DNA of 64,000 nt. Origin: Cyclina sinensis. Lineage: Eukaryota; Mollusca; Bivalvia; Venerida; Veneridae. Below are positions 11,397-23,500 of this stretch, in pieces. The position numbers and the translations under genes are program-made. Location of the stretch: contig JAAONU010000001.1 in assembly GCA_012932295.1 (NCBI GenBank), forward strand, positions 53,498,901 through 53,562,900. The letters run 5' to 3'. Each line of letters begins with the position of its first letter. Position 1 is the stretch's first letter. Below the pieces are notes generated by a model, which searched no databases, was not told the origin of the DNA, and was given only the letters and a program-made list of their open reading frames with translations.

Positions 11397-11833
11397 TCTG
11401 ATTAAAATCAGCTCCTTAATAACGCTTTGATATTAGGATCTGAACGTCACTAATAGGTCACCTTCCCATGACCTAACAGTTAGCCAATCAGTGCCCAGCT
11501 TTCATGTTTATGAAGGTTAATAAGTTTCTATCTTTAACTATTTGAATGCATGTGAAAAATCTATATTTAACTGGGATCCCAAATAACTCAGTTGTTTACT
11601 TTCATAAACGTCACAGTGAGTTAAAAAGAGCGACTTACTCGATGCATAAAAACAGAAAGTGTTTATAAATGTAAAACTTCCGGGTATAATAGTGAAGAAC
11701 ATACATAAATCAATTTAATTTCTCAGTTTTAGATACAGAAACAGTTGTTCACACTTCTGTCGGAAAAAATTACCTTTTTAGTCTCGGGGTAGGTACTTAT
11801 ATCATTATTTTTTTACTAGTGTAAAGAACATTC

Positions 11834-11915
11834 CACAGTGGCTCAGTGGTCTAGGTCGTTGTTCATAGTTTTATTGACCTGAAAAGCATCGGTTCCAATC
11901 CTGTTAAAATCAAAT
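11834..11915 (+). repeat. Possible tRNA-derived SINE head
   Basis: Contains an A-box-like GTGGCTCAGTGGTCTAGG and a B-box-like GGTTCCAATCC at tRNA-like spacing. Too diverged to assign to a family, and no clear body or tail is seen. Confidence 0.35.
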
Positions 11916-12585
11916 TCTTTTTCTTCAGTTTTCATAACGTATAGAAGCAGATTTTTTTTCATAGTGAATCAACTTATCTTTGATTTTAAAGCAAACAAAA
12001 TTTAAGCTTAAATGTGAATCAGTCGCTTTAATTGAGGAAATCTTGAAAATATTGAGATAATAGTATGTGTAGGAAAATTTTCAGTAGCTTTTGACATTTG
12101 ATACTGCATAACAGGTCGGTTTACTTGAATAAATGAATAGTTTCGTTACCATGCTCAATATTCAAATTCATATTCATTTAGAAAATACAACCCGAAACTT
12201 AAATAAGCTTATGTTAATTGAAGAAGAATTCATTTATCCTACGAAACAAAAATATTTGAAAATATTCAAGAAGATTTAAACATGCTATAAAAGTTTACAC
12301 GCTCAACATTAACACGCCGTGTGCACAAGTAAACCAAAATAAGATGCAGTCTGATTGGCTGGAATATAAATAATACTGGAAATCCAGATTATCGAGAGAA
12401 TAGAATTGAATGGGTCACCTTAAGATCTAACCGTAGTTAGATCGTGTACTTCAGTCGGATTGAGACATTAATTTTTTGAGTTTCTAAAAAGTGAACTGCA
12501 TCCGGATTGATTAAAGCATACGACCCTTTCAACCATTTATATCACTGTCGTTTTTGTCAATATCATTATACACATAAGAGTTATT

Positions 12586-12965
12586 GAATTCCATCTAATC
12601 AATAGCTACGACGCGTTTAGATGCGAGTAATGGAATTCCATCTACAGGAATTCAATAGCTACGACGAGTTTAGGTGCGAGTAATGGAATTCCATCTAATC
12701 AATAGCTACGACGCGTTTAGATGCGATATATGGAATTCCATCTTATCAATATCTACGACGCGTTTAGATGCGAGTAATGAAATTCCATCTTATCAATAGC
12801 TACGACGCGTTTAGATGCGATTTATGTAATTCCATCTATTCAATAACTACGACGCGTTTAGGTGCGAGATATGTAATTCCATCTCGTCAATAGGTATGAC
12901 GCGTTTGGATGCGAGTTACTAGTTTGGAATTCATCTTATCAATAGCAATGACGCGTTTAGAAAGA
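12586..12965. repeat. 47-bp minisatellite, about 8 units
   Basis: Unit GAATTCCATCTAATCAATAG followed by CTACGACGCGTTTAGATGCG and AGTAATG, repeated head to tail with point changes; the last two units are more diverged. Many units carry an EcoRI-type GAATTC border and a CpG-containing ACGACGCG core. No coding. Confidence 0.92.
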
Positions 12966-13360
12966 GCTAACAGGCATTGTTTCAAAGAACTTAAATCTCT
13001 TACATCATTATAATATCAAACATTTTAGGTACAAAATACGCACATTATGGTCAATCACCCAGGAATATCTTCATGTGAATAGGGCATTATACAATGCTGT
13101 TAAGATCCTTGGTAAAATATTTCTGTATTATGTTATTGGGCTATGCAACAAATGCAGTCTTTTTGTTGAAAAGAAGACAATTTATCAAGTACTATATAGC
13201 TAACTAAATTCTCAGACAAGACATAATAGATGGGTAGGCACAATCGAACGTTTAGCGACTTCTGACTTCAAATAGAAGATCAGTCACGTGAAAAACTTTT
13301 GGGAAAAGCAAACGCAAGCAAATACAGAAATTGACAGAAAACACTGAGAGTATCGTACGG
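12966..13360. other. Intergenic, nothing recognised
   Basis: AT-rich sequence between copies 1 and 2 with no supported gene, RNA or repeat. Confidence 0.4.
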
Positions 13361-13364
13361 AATC

Positions 13365-13560
13365 CCGTTCTGGCAAAGTAAAAATATCTCCTGTTTGACA
13401 GCCTAGACTTAAAAATCTCTTGTCTCAGATGAACATATACACCAATGAAAATTTAAAAACTCGAGTGGATTTAAGGTTTAAATGTTCGCATGTGTCACTT
13501 TAATCCTCGCGAGATTCAAAATAAAATGTCACACGTCTCGTGGTAAATCCACGATATAAT
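13365..13560. repeat. Dispersed repeat related to the foldback element at 41380-41870
   Basis: Shares two blocks with that element: CTCCTGTTTGACAG followed by CTTGTCTC (found there inverted near 41815-41860), and GCATGTGTCAcTTTAATCCTC plus ATAAAATGT.aCACGTCTCGTG (near 41408-41460). It is one arm of a family with inverted arms. Confidence 0.55.
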
Positions 13561-13739
13561 ATTTTCTTCTCCGCTTCCGGACTCTATGGAAAAGCTAGAA
13601 AGACTAGCTGTCGCTCACAGAACTGGCACACGAGACACAGTTGTTCAGTCTTATTCCACTATCAAGCTTATCAACCTCTGTGCAGAGAGATTTATATAAA
13701 AAACCTTATTTTCATTTACAAAACGGTGTGAAGTAAGAA

Positions 13740-15250
13740 ACTACATTTCTTCAGAATAAGTTGAAGACTAAAAGATGTGACTGTTTTAACCATGTCATTC
13801 ATAAGCATTAAGCAAGGATCTGAAAGTAAAAGGCAGTCCTGGAGTTCGAGCATTTAAATAACCTAAATTTGCCAAATTCATCTGTATTTCAGTTAAGGCT
13901 AGATGTGATTACAGTTTTGTTCTGAAGTAACACACATCCTACACTGCTGATCAGAAGTTAGATGCATTAAACAAAACATAAACACATCATTTTAGGTAAA
14001 CAGATAACAGAATAGTAGGCAGTTTTAAAACATGTATTATCTAAAACAAATACTATGTGAAAAATGGTAAAATCAAAATACAAGCAGCATTTACAACTAT
14101 ATTCAATTGCTTTGTAGAAAGAGTAAAGTAGAATTGAAAAATAGAAGGTTTGTTATAAACTGTAATACTAAACGTTTTATATATTTCTTTTCTTTACAGC
14201 TCATACACTGACTCCAACTGTCTTTTTTAATGGTTGCAACACAACTTTTCCCAAATCTATGGTACACAAACTGCCATCCTGACTGAAAATAACTACGGTG
14301 TGACTAAACAATTTTAAAGGCTGAATGGTTAATTATGCAATGTCAGTCATTTGTTATAGTTAATAATACAAATTGAAATAGTATACCTATCTGCTCCTTT
14401 TTTTACTGAATAACCAACTGTTTTACAAAAATGTATTTCTGTCGAATATGTTGAACGACAATATGAAAAACCCAACAATTATTTATTTATTCATTTGCCT
14501 AAAACTGTGAGTGGATGCATTGGTGGAATACAATTCCGTTAAGTGGTCCATAAAACAAGCTAAAATTACGGCTAGTTTGGTCTACACTGTATTTAGAGAT
14601 TGTACTGCATCAGTTACACTTAGCTTAATATTGTAACATACCAGCAACATGGTCAGAAATATTTGATATGCGACCAGTTTTCAGGAGAATAAAAACCAAC
14701 AAAAAAACGTGATAAATGGTTTCAAAGTTACTCGCTTCTGACCTAACATGAGTTACATGAAAGATAGAGGGCGTTACAATAATTACCTCAACATAACTCA
14801 ATGTCTCAGTATTATCCTTCATCACTCACACGGCGACAGTATTTTAGCGCCTATAACGCTTTGATTTCATGTTTATACAGGAAACGTGAAAACAAGGCAG
14901 TTTCTTCGTCTGCTCATAAAAACTAGAAGAAATAAACATTGTGAGCAAACTGTCTCATGCATGAAGTGCGACGATCTTCTTATGATATTCCTTAGTTGCG
15001 TGTTTATTGTCGGACTAAGACACATGCATATTAATTTTTTTGTATTCATCAATTATACTTCCGAGTTTTTGTATAAATAATTAGACTAATAACTGCGTTT
15101 TACTGAACATATTATTTTGTTCTTTGTTCATTGAAAATAAAGTTGATCAAGCTATGACCAATGAACAGTGTTGCTTGATTTTCTTATCATATCTTCACTC
15201 TTTTTACACAAAATAGTATTATAAAATGTTCAGCAAATATTTCTAAGTTT
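13740..15250. other. Intergenic, nothing recognised
   Basis: AT-rich with only short chance open frames on either strand. No splice-bounded coding block resembling the Ig exons is present. Confidence 0.4.
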
Positions 15251-15254
15251 TGTT

Positions 15255-15552
15255 TGTTGAGGTTGGAGGGCTAAAAACTGGACGGTGGGGAGGGAGTGTA
15301 AAGTCGCTCCAACACTCTAAATGTCATATGGCGACTTTCCAGCTTTACTGATGAGGAAGACCTCTGGTACTCCTTCGTGCATTATTTCAGGCACAAACGA
15401 GCAGCTGAACAGAACATCTACGTTCCGTTAGCTAGCTGGATAGCTTGCTCACATGAAAGAATCTCAAGTCTCTGGCGGGATTCAAACCTACAGCGATGAG
15501 GGGAAAGTGGTTAGAAGTCACCGACCTTAACCACTCCTGGATGCCCCTTTAT
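15255..15552 (-). repeat. tRNA-derived SINE, minus strand
   Basis: On the minus strand from 15552 the head reads CAGGAGTGGTTAAGGTCGGT (A box) then GGTTTGAATCCCGCC (B box). A body of about 200 bp follows, ending near a GTAAAGTCGCTCC-type block at 15297-15310. Head and body differ from the SINE at 45808, so it is a separate family. Confidence 0.68.
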
Positions 15553-15559
15553 TTCTTAG

Positions 15560-16550
15560 TTAAGGGTTTTTGAAGCTGCTAAATATTCACTTTTTCATTT
15601 TTAAACAACTGAAAACGAAAACCATATTCTGAACAGACAAAATGCAGAAAAAAGGAAACAAAAGTTTAAACTAGGATATAATTATCCCTGCATTATTTGC
15701 AAGCGTCTATGGTGTAAAAATTTGCTAAAATTTACTATAGATAGTCAAATCTGTTACAGCAGCCACTGAAGGGAAGGCATAAAAGTTGCTGCAGTTCATA
15801 AATTGGCATCGATTCAAGTGTGACCGCTCACTCAGATTTGGCTGTGCATGTATGTTTCTAAAACGGACGTCTGCTTGCTCAATTTCCGGCACATAATAAG
15901 TGTTAATTAGATATAACGCTCTTTTATTTGCAGTTTACTTCGTCTGTTTTCGTGTGTCATAGAATGACTGTCGTATTAACACGACTTTTCGTCTGTGCTG
16001 GCAGTGCTTTAATGTTGTCTTTGGTTGTACTAATAAAAAAACATTTTATTTGATATTTGATTAAGAATCATCTTTTATAAGCATCAGCCCGCCAGGAAAG
16101 GCCAGTAAGAAAAGTGTTTAGTTATGAACCCGGATCCTTGAGTTTGAGTACTGATAATACTTTAACATCGCTGGCAAACATGCTTGAAGCACAAAATTGA
16201 TAAAATAAGGATCTATATATGATTGAATTTCAATTGAATCTTTCTAGAATACGCTTACTAGTGTTTTAATCATAGCTTGAACCCACGACACTTAAGTTAC
16301 TAAATGAAAGAAAGCAAGTATGTGTTTAATTGCCCAGTAATTCTTTGGCATAAATTATGGTCATCAATTTAATCTACGAATAAGCTAACTGCAATCTCGT
16401 CTTATTATTTTTAAATTAACAGAAAATCTTTTCCTAGCAGATAGATCGGTAGTCCCGATTATTTCAGACATGAACTAATTCAATATTGGTATACCGACAG
16501 TTTCTACCAGATTATTAACATAACGTAAAAAATGATAATATTTCACTATA
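15560..16550. other. Intergenic, nothing recognised
   Basis: No gene or clear repeat seen. Confidence 0.35.
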
Positions 16551-16569
16551 CCTAGAGTTTAACATGATT

Positions 16570-16672
16570 TAACATCTTGCGACATTTAGCGGTAGAGTTG
16601 CGACTTATAACGGTATAGGAAAATCGTGCGACATTTAACGTTACCAATTCGACATTTAACGGCAGAAGTTGA
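16570..16672. repeat. Iterated GCGACATTTAACG-type motif
   Basis: Four spaced variants of (G)CGACATTTA(A/G)CGG/CGTTA occur in about 100 bp. The motif resembles the GGACATTTATCG / GAGACATTTATCG units that build the terminal repeats of the element at 44941-47457, so this may be a worn solo arm of a related element. Confidence 0.4.
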
Positions 16673-16779
16673 TAACGGCGCCACAGGAGGGCCTGTCTTT
16701 CTGTACTATTGATTGATTTATTTGTAGAAGTTGATAAATTTGTACAAATTTCAAAGTCAAAATATTTAACTGGTTTAAA

Positions 16780-17110
16780 TGTGTGGGATAGTCGCTTTAA
16801 AATTTCAACATGAATACAAAAACTACATCCTAAACCCTTCACAATGTACTTATCAGGCAACATAGATCAGGAAGTAAAATCTACCCGAAACTCGAGTGAT
16901 TTATTTTTCATTTAACCACTTAGCTCGAACATTTTTATGAAGGTATGAAAAATGTGAAAAAATAGTGTTTGTGTCTCAAAGACGTGTGTTATTTTCAGGA
17001 TGCAGTTTATAATTTTTCCACGAGCAGAACAGTCTCCACTAAAGTTAATAAAGCAGGCTTATTGTGGAATACTTGTCCATCTTCTGTGAGGACAGACGAG
17101 TAAGTATTCA
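16780..17110. repeat. 5' duplication block, shared with 31090-31400
   Basis: Aligns by eye with 31090-31400 (shared words include CCCTTCACAATG, AAACTCGA, GTTAATAAAGCAGGC and GACAGaCGAGTA). It marks the 5' edge of the duplicated unit for copies 2 and 3. Confidence 0.65.
16999..17099 (+). other. Candidate 5' untranslated exon of copy 2
   Basis: Bounded by TTATTTTCAG upstream and CGA|GTAAGT downstream and conserved in copy 3 (31311-31392, donor changed to CGA|GTAGGT). It has an ATG at 17000 followed by 28 sense codons and TGA, so it would be untranslated or carry a small upstream ORF. Whether it is a first or internal exon cannot be told. Confidence 0.4.
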
Positions 17111-17469
17111 TATTGTGATTGCTTCTTTTACTGTGACTACTGTCTAAAGTATCACAAGAAAAAGTATATTTTGAAAAAAAGACTGATATTTTATAAGAAG
17201 TTAATGCCGCAGGTTTATTTATTCATTGACATCTTTTTTTTATTATGTAGACACTTTAAGTGCAGAGGAAGGGAATTAGTGGGTATGGACCGACGGCTAA
17301 AGAGACTCGAACATTTAATTGAATATGTTAAAAACCGCCCAAGAAAATAGCAGTGCTTGAGTCAGCACTCTTTTGTGTCAATTAAATGATGGTTTGATTG
17401 CATGTCCGTAAAACATGAAATCTTTTTGACATCCTTTAATTTACAATAATATTTATGTTTTTGTTTTAG

Positions 17470-17528
17470 ATCATCACGATGAAAAGTCTGTACCCCCTGC
17501 TTGCGGTTCTGTTGTATAGCTTTGCATT
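17470..17528 (+). CDS. Copy 2 signal-peptide exon
   Basis: After the acceptor TTGTTTTAG the only good start, ATG at 17479, opens MKSLYPLLAVLLYSFALPG: a basic n-region, a hydrophobic core and a small-residue c-region. To join the phase-1 V exon in frame the exon should end at CCAG 17528, but the next bases are GAAAGT rather than GTAAGT. A nearby GT (AA|GTATCA at 17533) would give the wrong phase. Confidence 0.6.
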
Positions 17529-20500
17529 GCCAGGAAAGTATCATTTGTAGCATTTAGCAATACCTGAGTTTCTTCCTTTTCATACAAAAAATGTTTTGTG
17601 ATCATATTTGCTCTTAAGATTCGAGCAAACATTTTATATTTGCATCAACCACTTAAATGCAACTTTAAATTTGGGGTGTTTATAGTGCAAACAATGCACT
17701 GTAAACGTGAAAACACAATTTTCTGTAATACACGTAACTGTTCACTTTATCATATTGAGTGTTTGTTTTACTATAACAGATAATGCCTATTTCTTTTCTT
17801 TATCTAGTTAAAAATATATATTTTCTTTTTGTAAAATTCAGAGTCGGAATAAGTTAAGTGTATGACTCATCTCGAGAATTGTGTTTATAACAGGCACTGA
17901 AAGCTTTATTATACTTACACCACTGAATCCAAACATCTGGGAAAACAGTAGTCTGACACTGTCTTGTTACAGCAACTATTCATCAGCAGGAAGTCATATG
18001 TACTGGAGGTTGAACAACTTTGTCATGAGGGTTGACATAAACGATAACCAGTGCCAAACATCGTATTTTCCGTTAAACGACACAGAGCAATACAAACTGC
18101 GATGTCAGGGAGGCAATAATATTTCTGTAACCATTTTAAAGGTAGACAGGCAGCAGCATGGCAATACATGGCAGTGCGTTGTCGGGTTTAGTGCGAGTAA
18201 TTTGGCGACGATATTTGTATCAGGTATTGCCATTTTTGAATTGATTTATAGTAATAATATAATGTTGTGTATATCGTCTTTAATAAACAATCATATTACG
18301 AATTGTTAAACAGATAACATTAGAACATACGACGTCCTTATTTACAACCAAGTAGATAATTATTGTTATGTTTTTCCTTCCATTTAAAAAAGTGTCAAAT
18401 GGACGGCTATTTATTATTTCATCAATTAAATCATAACTCTATTAAGCTTGTATATAACGTGCTATCGACCATCTGAATATGCCGCTTGTATCAGTGTTGT
18501 TAACCACGTGACCATAAATGATACTAGGCTAACATAAAATGGCAGACCGGAAAGACTTTCATTAACTTTATGGAATTTAGTAGGGATAGCGTTAGTTTTC
18601 TTCACAATTTTTGTGCATTCTTTGCTAAACGTTAAGGGCTTATTCAGAGCGGTATGTGCTAAAGCTAGATTCCTCGTACTTCTTCAGATTACTTCGAGGA
18701 TTTAAGCGAAGGGGGGTTTACTTTAAAACATCGTGGTACTTAATACGTGCTCCCCGCGTTTATGTGAAAATAATTTCCATATCAAAATGCTTATTTATCA
18801 AATTATGCATTGATTGTTTTTTCTAAATCAATACTTTTTTATCCTATTTAATGTTCCCGAAAACCAGACGTGTTTTTTGTTATGTTTGGGAGAGAAAGTC
18901 TCATAGGCCAACAGGTATATTACAGTCCAGTTTTGTTAGTAGCTGAAATTGATATAAGGACGTTTTAAGCATGACATCAAGGTCATACAATGGTTTTATA
19001 TATTAATAGTTTTTGATTTTTTGATGGATTAATAGCTTTAAAACTTTTTTACATATTTCATATTTCATTTGGTCTATGAAATGGAAACGTATCTGACTCA
19101 CTGCAGAAATAGTTTTTTTCTGGATTTTAACAAGACGGAAGAATAAACTACATGCAATGAGATTAATCTTCACGTAGCTATTTGTCACCTTTTTAACATG
19201 ATCTTAAATCATTCTGTGTCCTTATTCACAAACTGATCCAAATTTTCAATCTTACACAAAACAGACAGACAAACGGATGCGGAAGAAAAAAAAACAAAAG
19301 TGTGGATCTTTATATCTAAAACTGACATCGGTAGAAGACTAAAATAAGATTGCTTAAACTTATATCCGCTCTATATGCAAAACGCAAAATTGACCGCCAA
19401 AATAGTAAACGTCTAGCTTTAATTGTAAAATTTAACTCGGACACAATACCATTATACATATGGACCCTGACAAAGTTTGAAGTGATTCAAACTTTATACC
19501 AGCTCAGACTTGTAACTGTCTAAAATACGAAAAAAGTTGCCTGTCAAGCCTATGTCATAGACTCATAGTACATATCGAACAAAAGCGTAACGATGAAAGA
19601 TATAATATGTTTGTTGAAGACTAAAAAAGGCAACTTACTAAGTAATATTGAGAATGACTTAACGCTGAACATCAATGTCCTCACTAAAACAACTTCATCG
19701 TTCATTTTTACAAGACAAAATACATGTATTATCATTTTATTCAATACCATATTTTTTCTGTAGCAAGATTATTTAATAGCTAAAACGTTTGCTTCTTTTT
19801 TAGTTTTTCATACTGGACTTCCACATTTCAGATAGAAGCTTTTATTGATATTTTTGTCACACTCAGAACACTTCACTTGATTTTAAAACGACCAGGGAAC
19901 GAGTTCTGTCCCACACGGGAACCGCTTCCTGTGTATTAAGCAGTACTTGCATCGAATATCTCAAATATGGTAAGTTCCCATGGTAATGTTCTTACCTAAG
20001 ACCTTCAGAATGGAAGTCCTGCATTCTACGCCCCGACCACTTTCTGTCATCTAAGTCCTAATACTATAGGTCTTAAGGCATCATACCTTTCTGTTGTCAT
20101 TGCATGAAGTAAGATTTTCAAGTTTGTTGTGCTTATGACAGTTCGAATGAAACGTACTAATGATTATACTAACTTCCTTTATTAATACAAATTTGTGAAT
20201 AATAGTGCCATTCCGCTAATTTACGTACATTCTCACTATTATTTGTGGTCACATGGTTCCTCACACTCCACACATAATAGACTTAACACAAAGACTGGTT
20301 TCTTATTGATTGGCTATAGTTCAGATATACAAATAACGTGTTTATATTTCATTTCATTGTTGAGCAAGTTAACAATATACGTTGTCCAGTTTTAGAAGCA
20401 GTGCATAATAAAACAATATAATTTCCGGACAAATAAAAAGTCTGATTTGGCGTGTTTCGAAAATATGAGAAGTCGAAAATTGAAGGTGAATATATGACAT

Positions 20501-23500
20501 CTATTTTTGTTGCGTCTCGGTGTAAGTAAATAATTGTGGCGTGGCGCCCTGTTTTCCGTGGCGTCCCGCCGATCAGAACTAATCAGATATTTATCGATTT
20601 TTGCCTTTACATTTTCGCTAAACCTCGACATGCTAGAAGTTACAAATCATTATAAACAGTTACTGTTATTTATTTTGTGTCCCTTTTCGTTCTATTTGAT
20701 ATTGTTGTCGTTAGCTGTAGAGAACAGAATGACACTTGTGAGTTTCATTACATATCTAAGTACTTAACATTTGTTTACATCTGATGAATATTTCTTATTA
20801 GTTCCGGTGCAGAGTGTTAATATAAGCTTTCCCACTGGAAACATTATAGAAGAAAATCAGACTTTACGGGCTGATTGTAAGACGTCTTACAATCGCCCGT
20901 TGGCAGATATACAGTGGTTTCTCACAAATGGGACATCAGAGCTAACTGATAACATAAACTTAGCTGCTCATACAGAAGAAACATATAAGAACATGACCAC
21001 TGAATATGAAACATCCAGCGCCTTTGAAAGAAGTAGCATACTGACAGCCACGATAAGTAAATTAACATACAAGGTACAAAGATGGATGGACGGGCGGAAA
21101 ATCTACTGCGTGGCAAACAACTCTCTAGACAGACGCATTATTTCTATAGGAAGCACTCTAAATATTACTTGTAAGTTAAGTTTACTGCCTTTTCATACTC
21201 AAAAATATCTCTGAAACGCATCTCTTTATTTTGATTTATTTTGATTTCAAATCGAATTAATTTCCAATGCATCTTGGTCTTTTTATTTCTTTACTACGTC
21301 ATTGACAAGATGCACAAAATTTGGAAGCTTAATCATTCTGATGAAACGAGGCGATTGAGTTATTTTGCAATTTCTTTTTACAGTAATTAGCAAATCTTGC
21401 TGTCAAAAAATGCTCGAAATATATCACTTTTCGTGAGTCTAGACAATCTTTGTTTTGTCACCTTACTATCTTTACTACATTGTTCTTTATACATGCCATA
21501 TAGTGTTTGAGTAAGTGTGCACCTTGGGAAGTCAAATAACCCGTTTTCAATTTGTTGTATCTGTTTCAAATGTTGAATAACAATTTAACAAAGGTTTCGT
21601 TACAAACAAAACGTTACTGTAAATAGTAACAAAGATATAGTCTAAATGGATTTATTATTTGAAAAGCAGAAAGAGTACATTTTCTGTTGCATCTGCTTAA
21701 GTCATCTGCATAAGTTGAACCAGTCAAGTATTAATATTTTAAACTTCTTTCTGCCTCGCTATTTAAGAATCATAGTTGTAATGGATAGGATACCAAAAAT
21801 AAATTTATTGTATTTTACTGTAAGTTTTACTAAAATTATTTTTTTTTATCCAACAGCTGATATTGAATATTTCATTAGAACAAAAAAAAACCGATTTAAC
21901 TGAATTGTCAATTTCAGAGCATATATATATATATTCCAATTTAGTTGATGAAAATGTTTCGTAAATAGAAGTTATCAGCTGCAGTGAAAAATTCAACAAA
22001 CGTGTCGTTAACTTTTAAACACGCAAGCAAACACTTTTGATTTAAGATCCCCCGGACGGGCCTCCGCACATTCAAGGTGTAGGAAGTAGTGAGACCTACA
22101 GTGTTATAAACAAGCGCCAAGAGCAGTTAACTTGTGTTGTGATGGGAGGTAACCCTCTTTCGTCTTTAAACTGGCATTGCGCGATAAATGGAACACAAAA
22201 TACGACCGTATCCAACAGGACTGTAAGAAAGGATCTTATATGGATTGCTACTATTGATAACACAGGAATATGCACGTGTCAATCAACATACAAAGAAACG
22301 ACTTCATCCGTCTTCATCCATATAAACGTTTTGTGTAAGTAACCTGTAATTGGAATAAACTTGCAACATTTAACAAGACTTTATTACCTGCATGCGTTTA
22401 TTGACAAGCAAAATGATACACGGTACCCGTTTTTATTTCATTTCACAATATTTTTTTCTTTTGAAATATTTGCACGTTTTAGTTAATTTGCGACAGCAGA
22501 ATAAAAAGATAATTCTTTTGTTTGAAGTTAAGTTTTGTTCATTTAATGACGCTGATGTTGCGAGACATAAAAATGAATTTTTAATAGTTAAAGCTGTTTT
22601 GTATTATAAAGAATGTATTAAATGTATCATTGGCGAAATATTCTTGCTGTGTATGGTTGTATTAAATGTTTGAAACAAAATAAAAAGCCTTGTTTCATAG
22701 AAAGTTCTACAAAGAATCTAATTTCTGTTTTTATTTCTGTATGTTTACTTTTATTTTCATACGCTCCTAATCATTTCAAGTTTGGATTGAAATATTTGTT
22801 TGGCAACATAGTTAACGTTTCTGGTCACATTAGTGTTATTGAACATACGCCATTTGCTTTGACCTGCAATGCATCTGGAAATCCGTTACCTGCTTCTTAT
22901 TCTTGGTATGGACCATTTTCGTCCACGTCGAATACACTAGTTATACAAGATGTCGCAAGAAATCATGCCGGAAATCTCACGTGCAAAGCAAGCAACAGCA
23001 TGCAACCGTCGTCTGGAGGTACATTAGAAGGAACAGGACTAGGAGTTATTGCCATGTCCATACTATGTTAGTGCTCTATGATACAAACTGAAAATTACTT
23101 GAGTAGTAATGATAAAAGGTTTTACGTTTGTCTACTTTTGCAGTCCACGTTTCGGTACAAATTTTGTTCTCGAACATAAATTAGAACTTTTTATTTGTTT
23201 ATCCTATCATACTTTTGTATTTTAAAAACAAAACTATTCTTTGAATCTGCCTTACTCATATGGTGACATGTTTTTTTTCAGTGCTGGCATTTTCATACTT
23301 GTTCAGAGGCTTATAAGTCCAGTCTGACATTATATTTAAAGATTTATTCCAAATACGTCTTCTAGAATGTCAACATGTTTTTCTCTTTCTGTTTCTGATA
23401 ACAAGTCGATGTAACTAGATTACGAATATGTTTCTGTACCTTTTAACATTTTTTGCGGTTTTTGTTAAAAGGTACGGTAAACTGTTACTCCATAGAACTG

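Noticed and set aside
12586..12965. CRISPR-like array
   Set aside because: The repeats are contiguous 47-bp units without unique spacers, in an animal genome.
17260..17350. Small exon with ATG and 21 codons after TTTTTATTATGTAG
   Set aside because: No donor, no conservation in the other copies checked by eye, and the frame closes at once; may be untranslated sequence.
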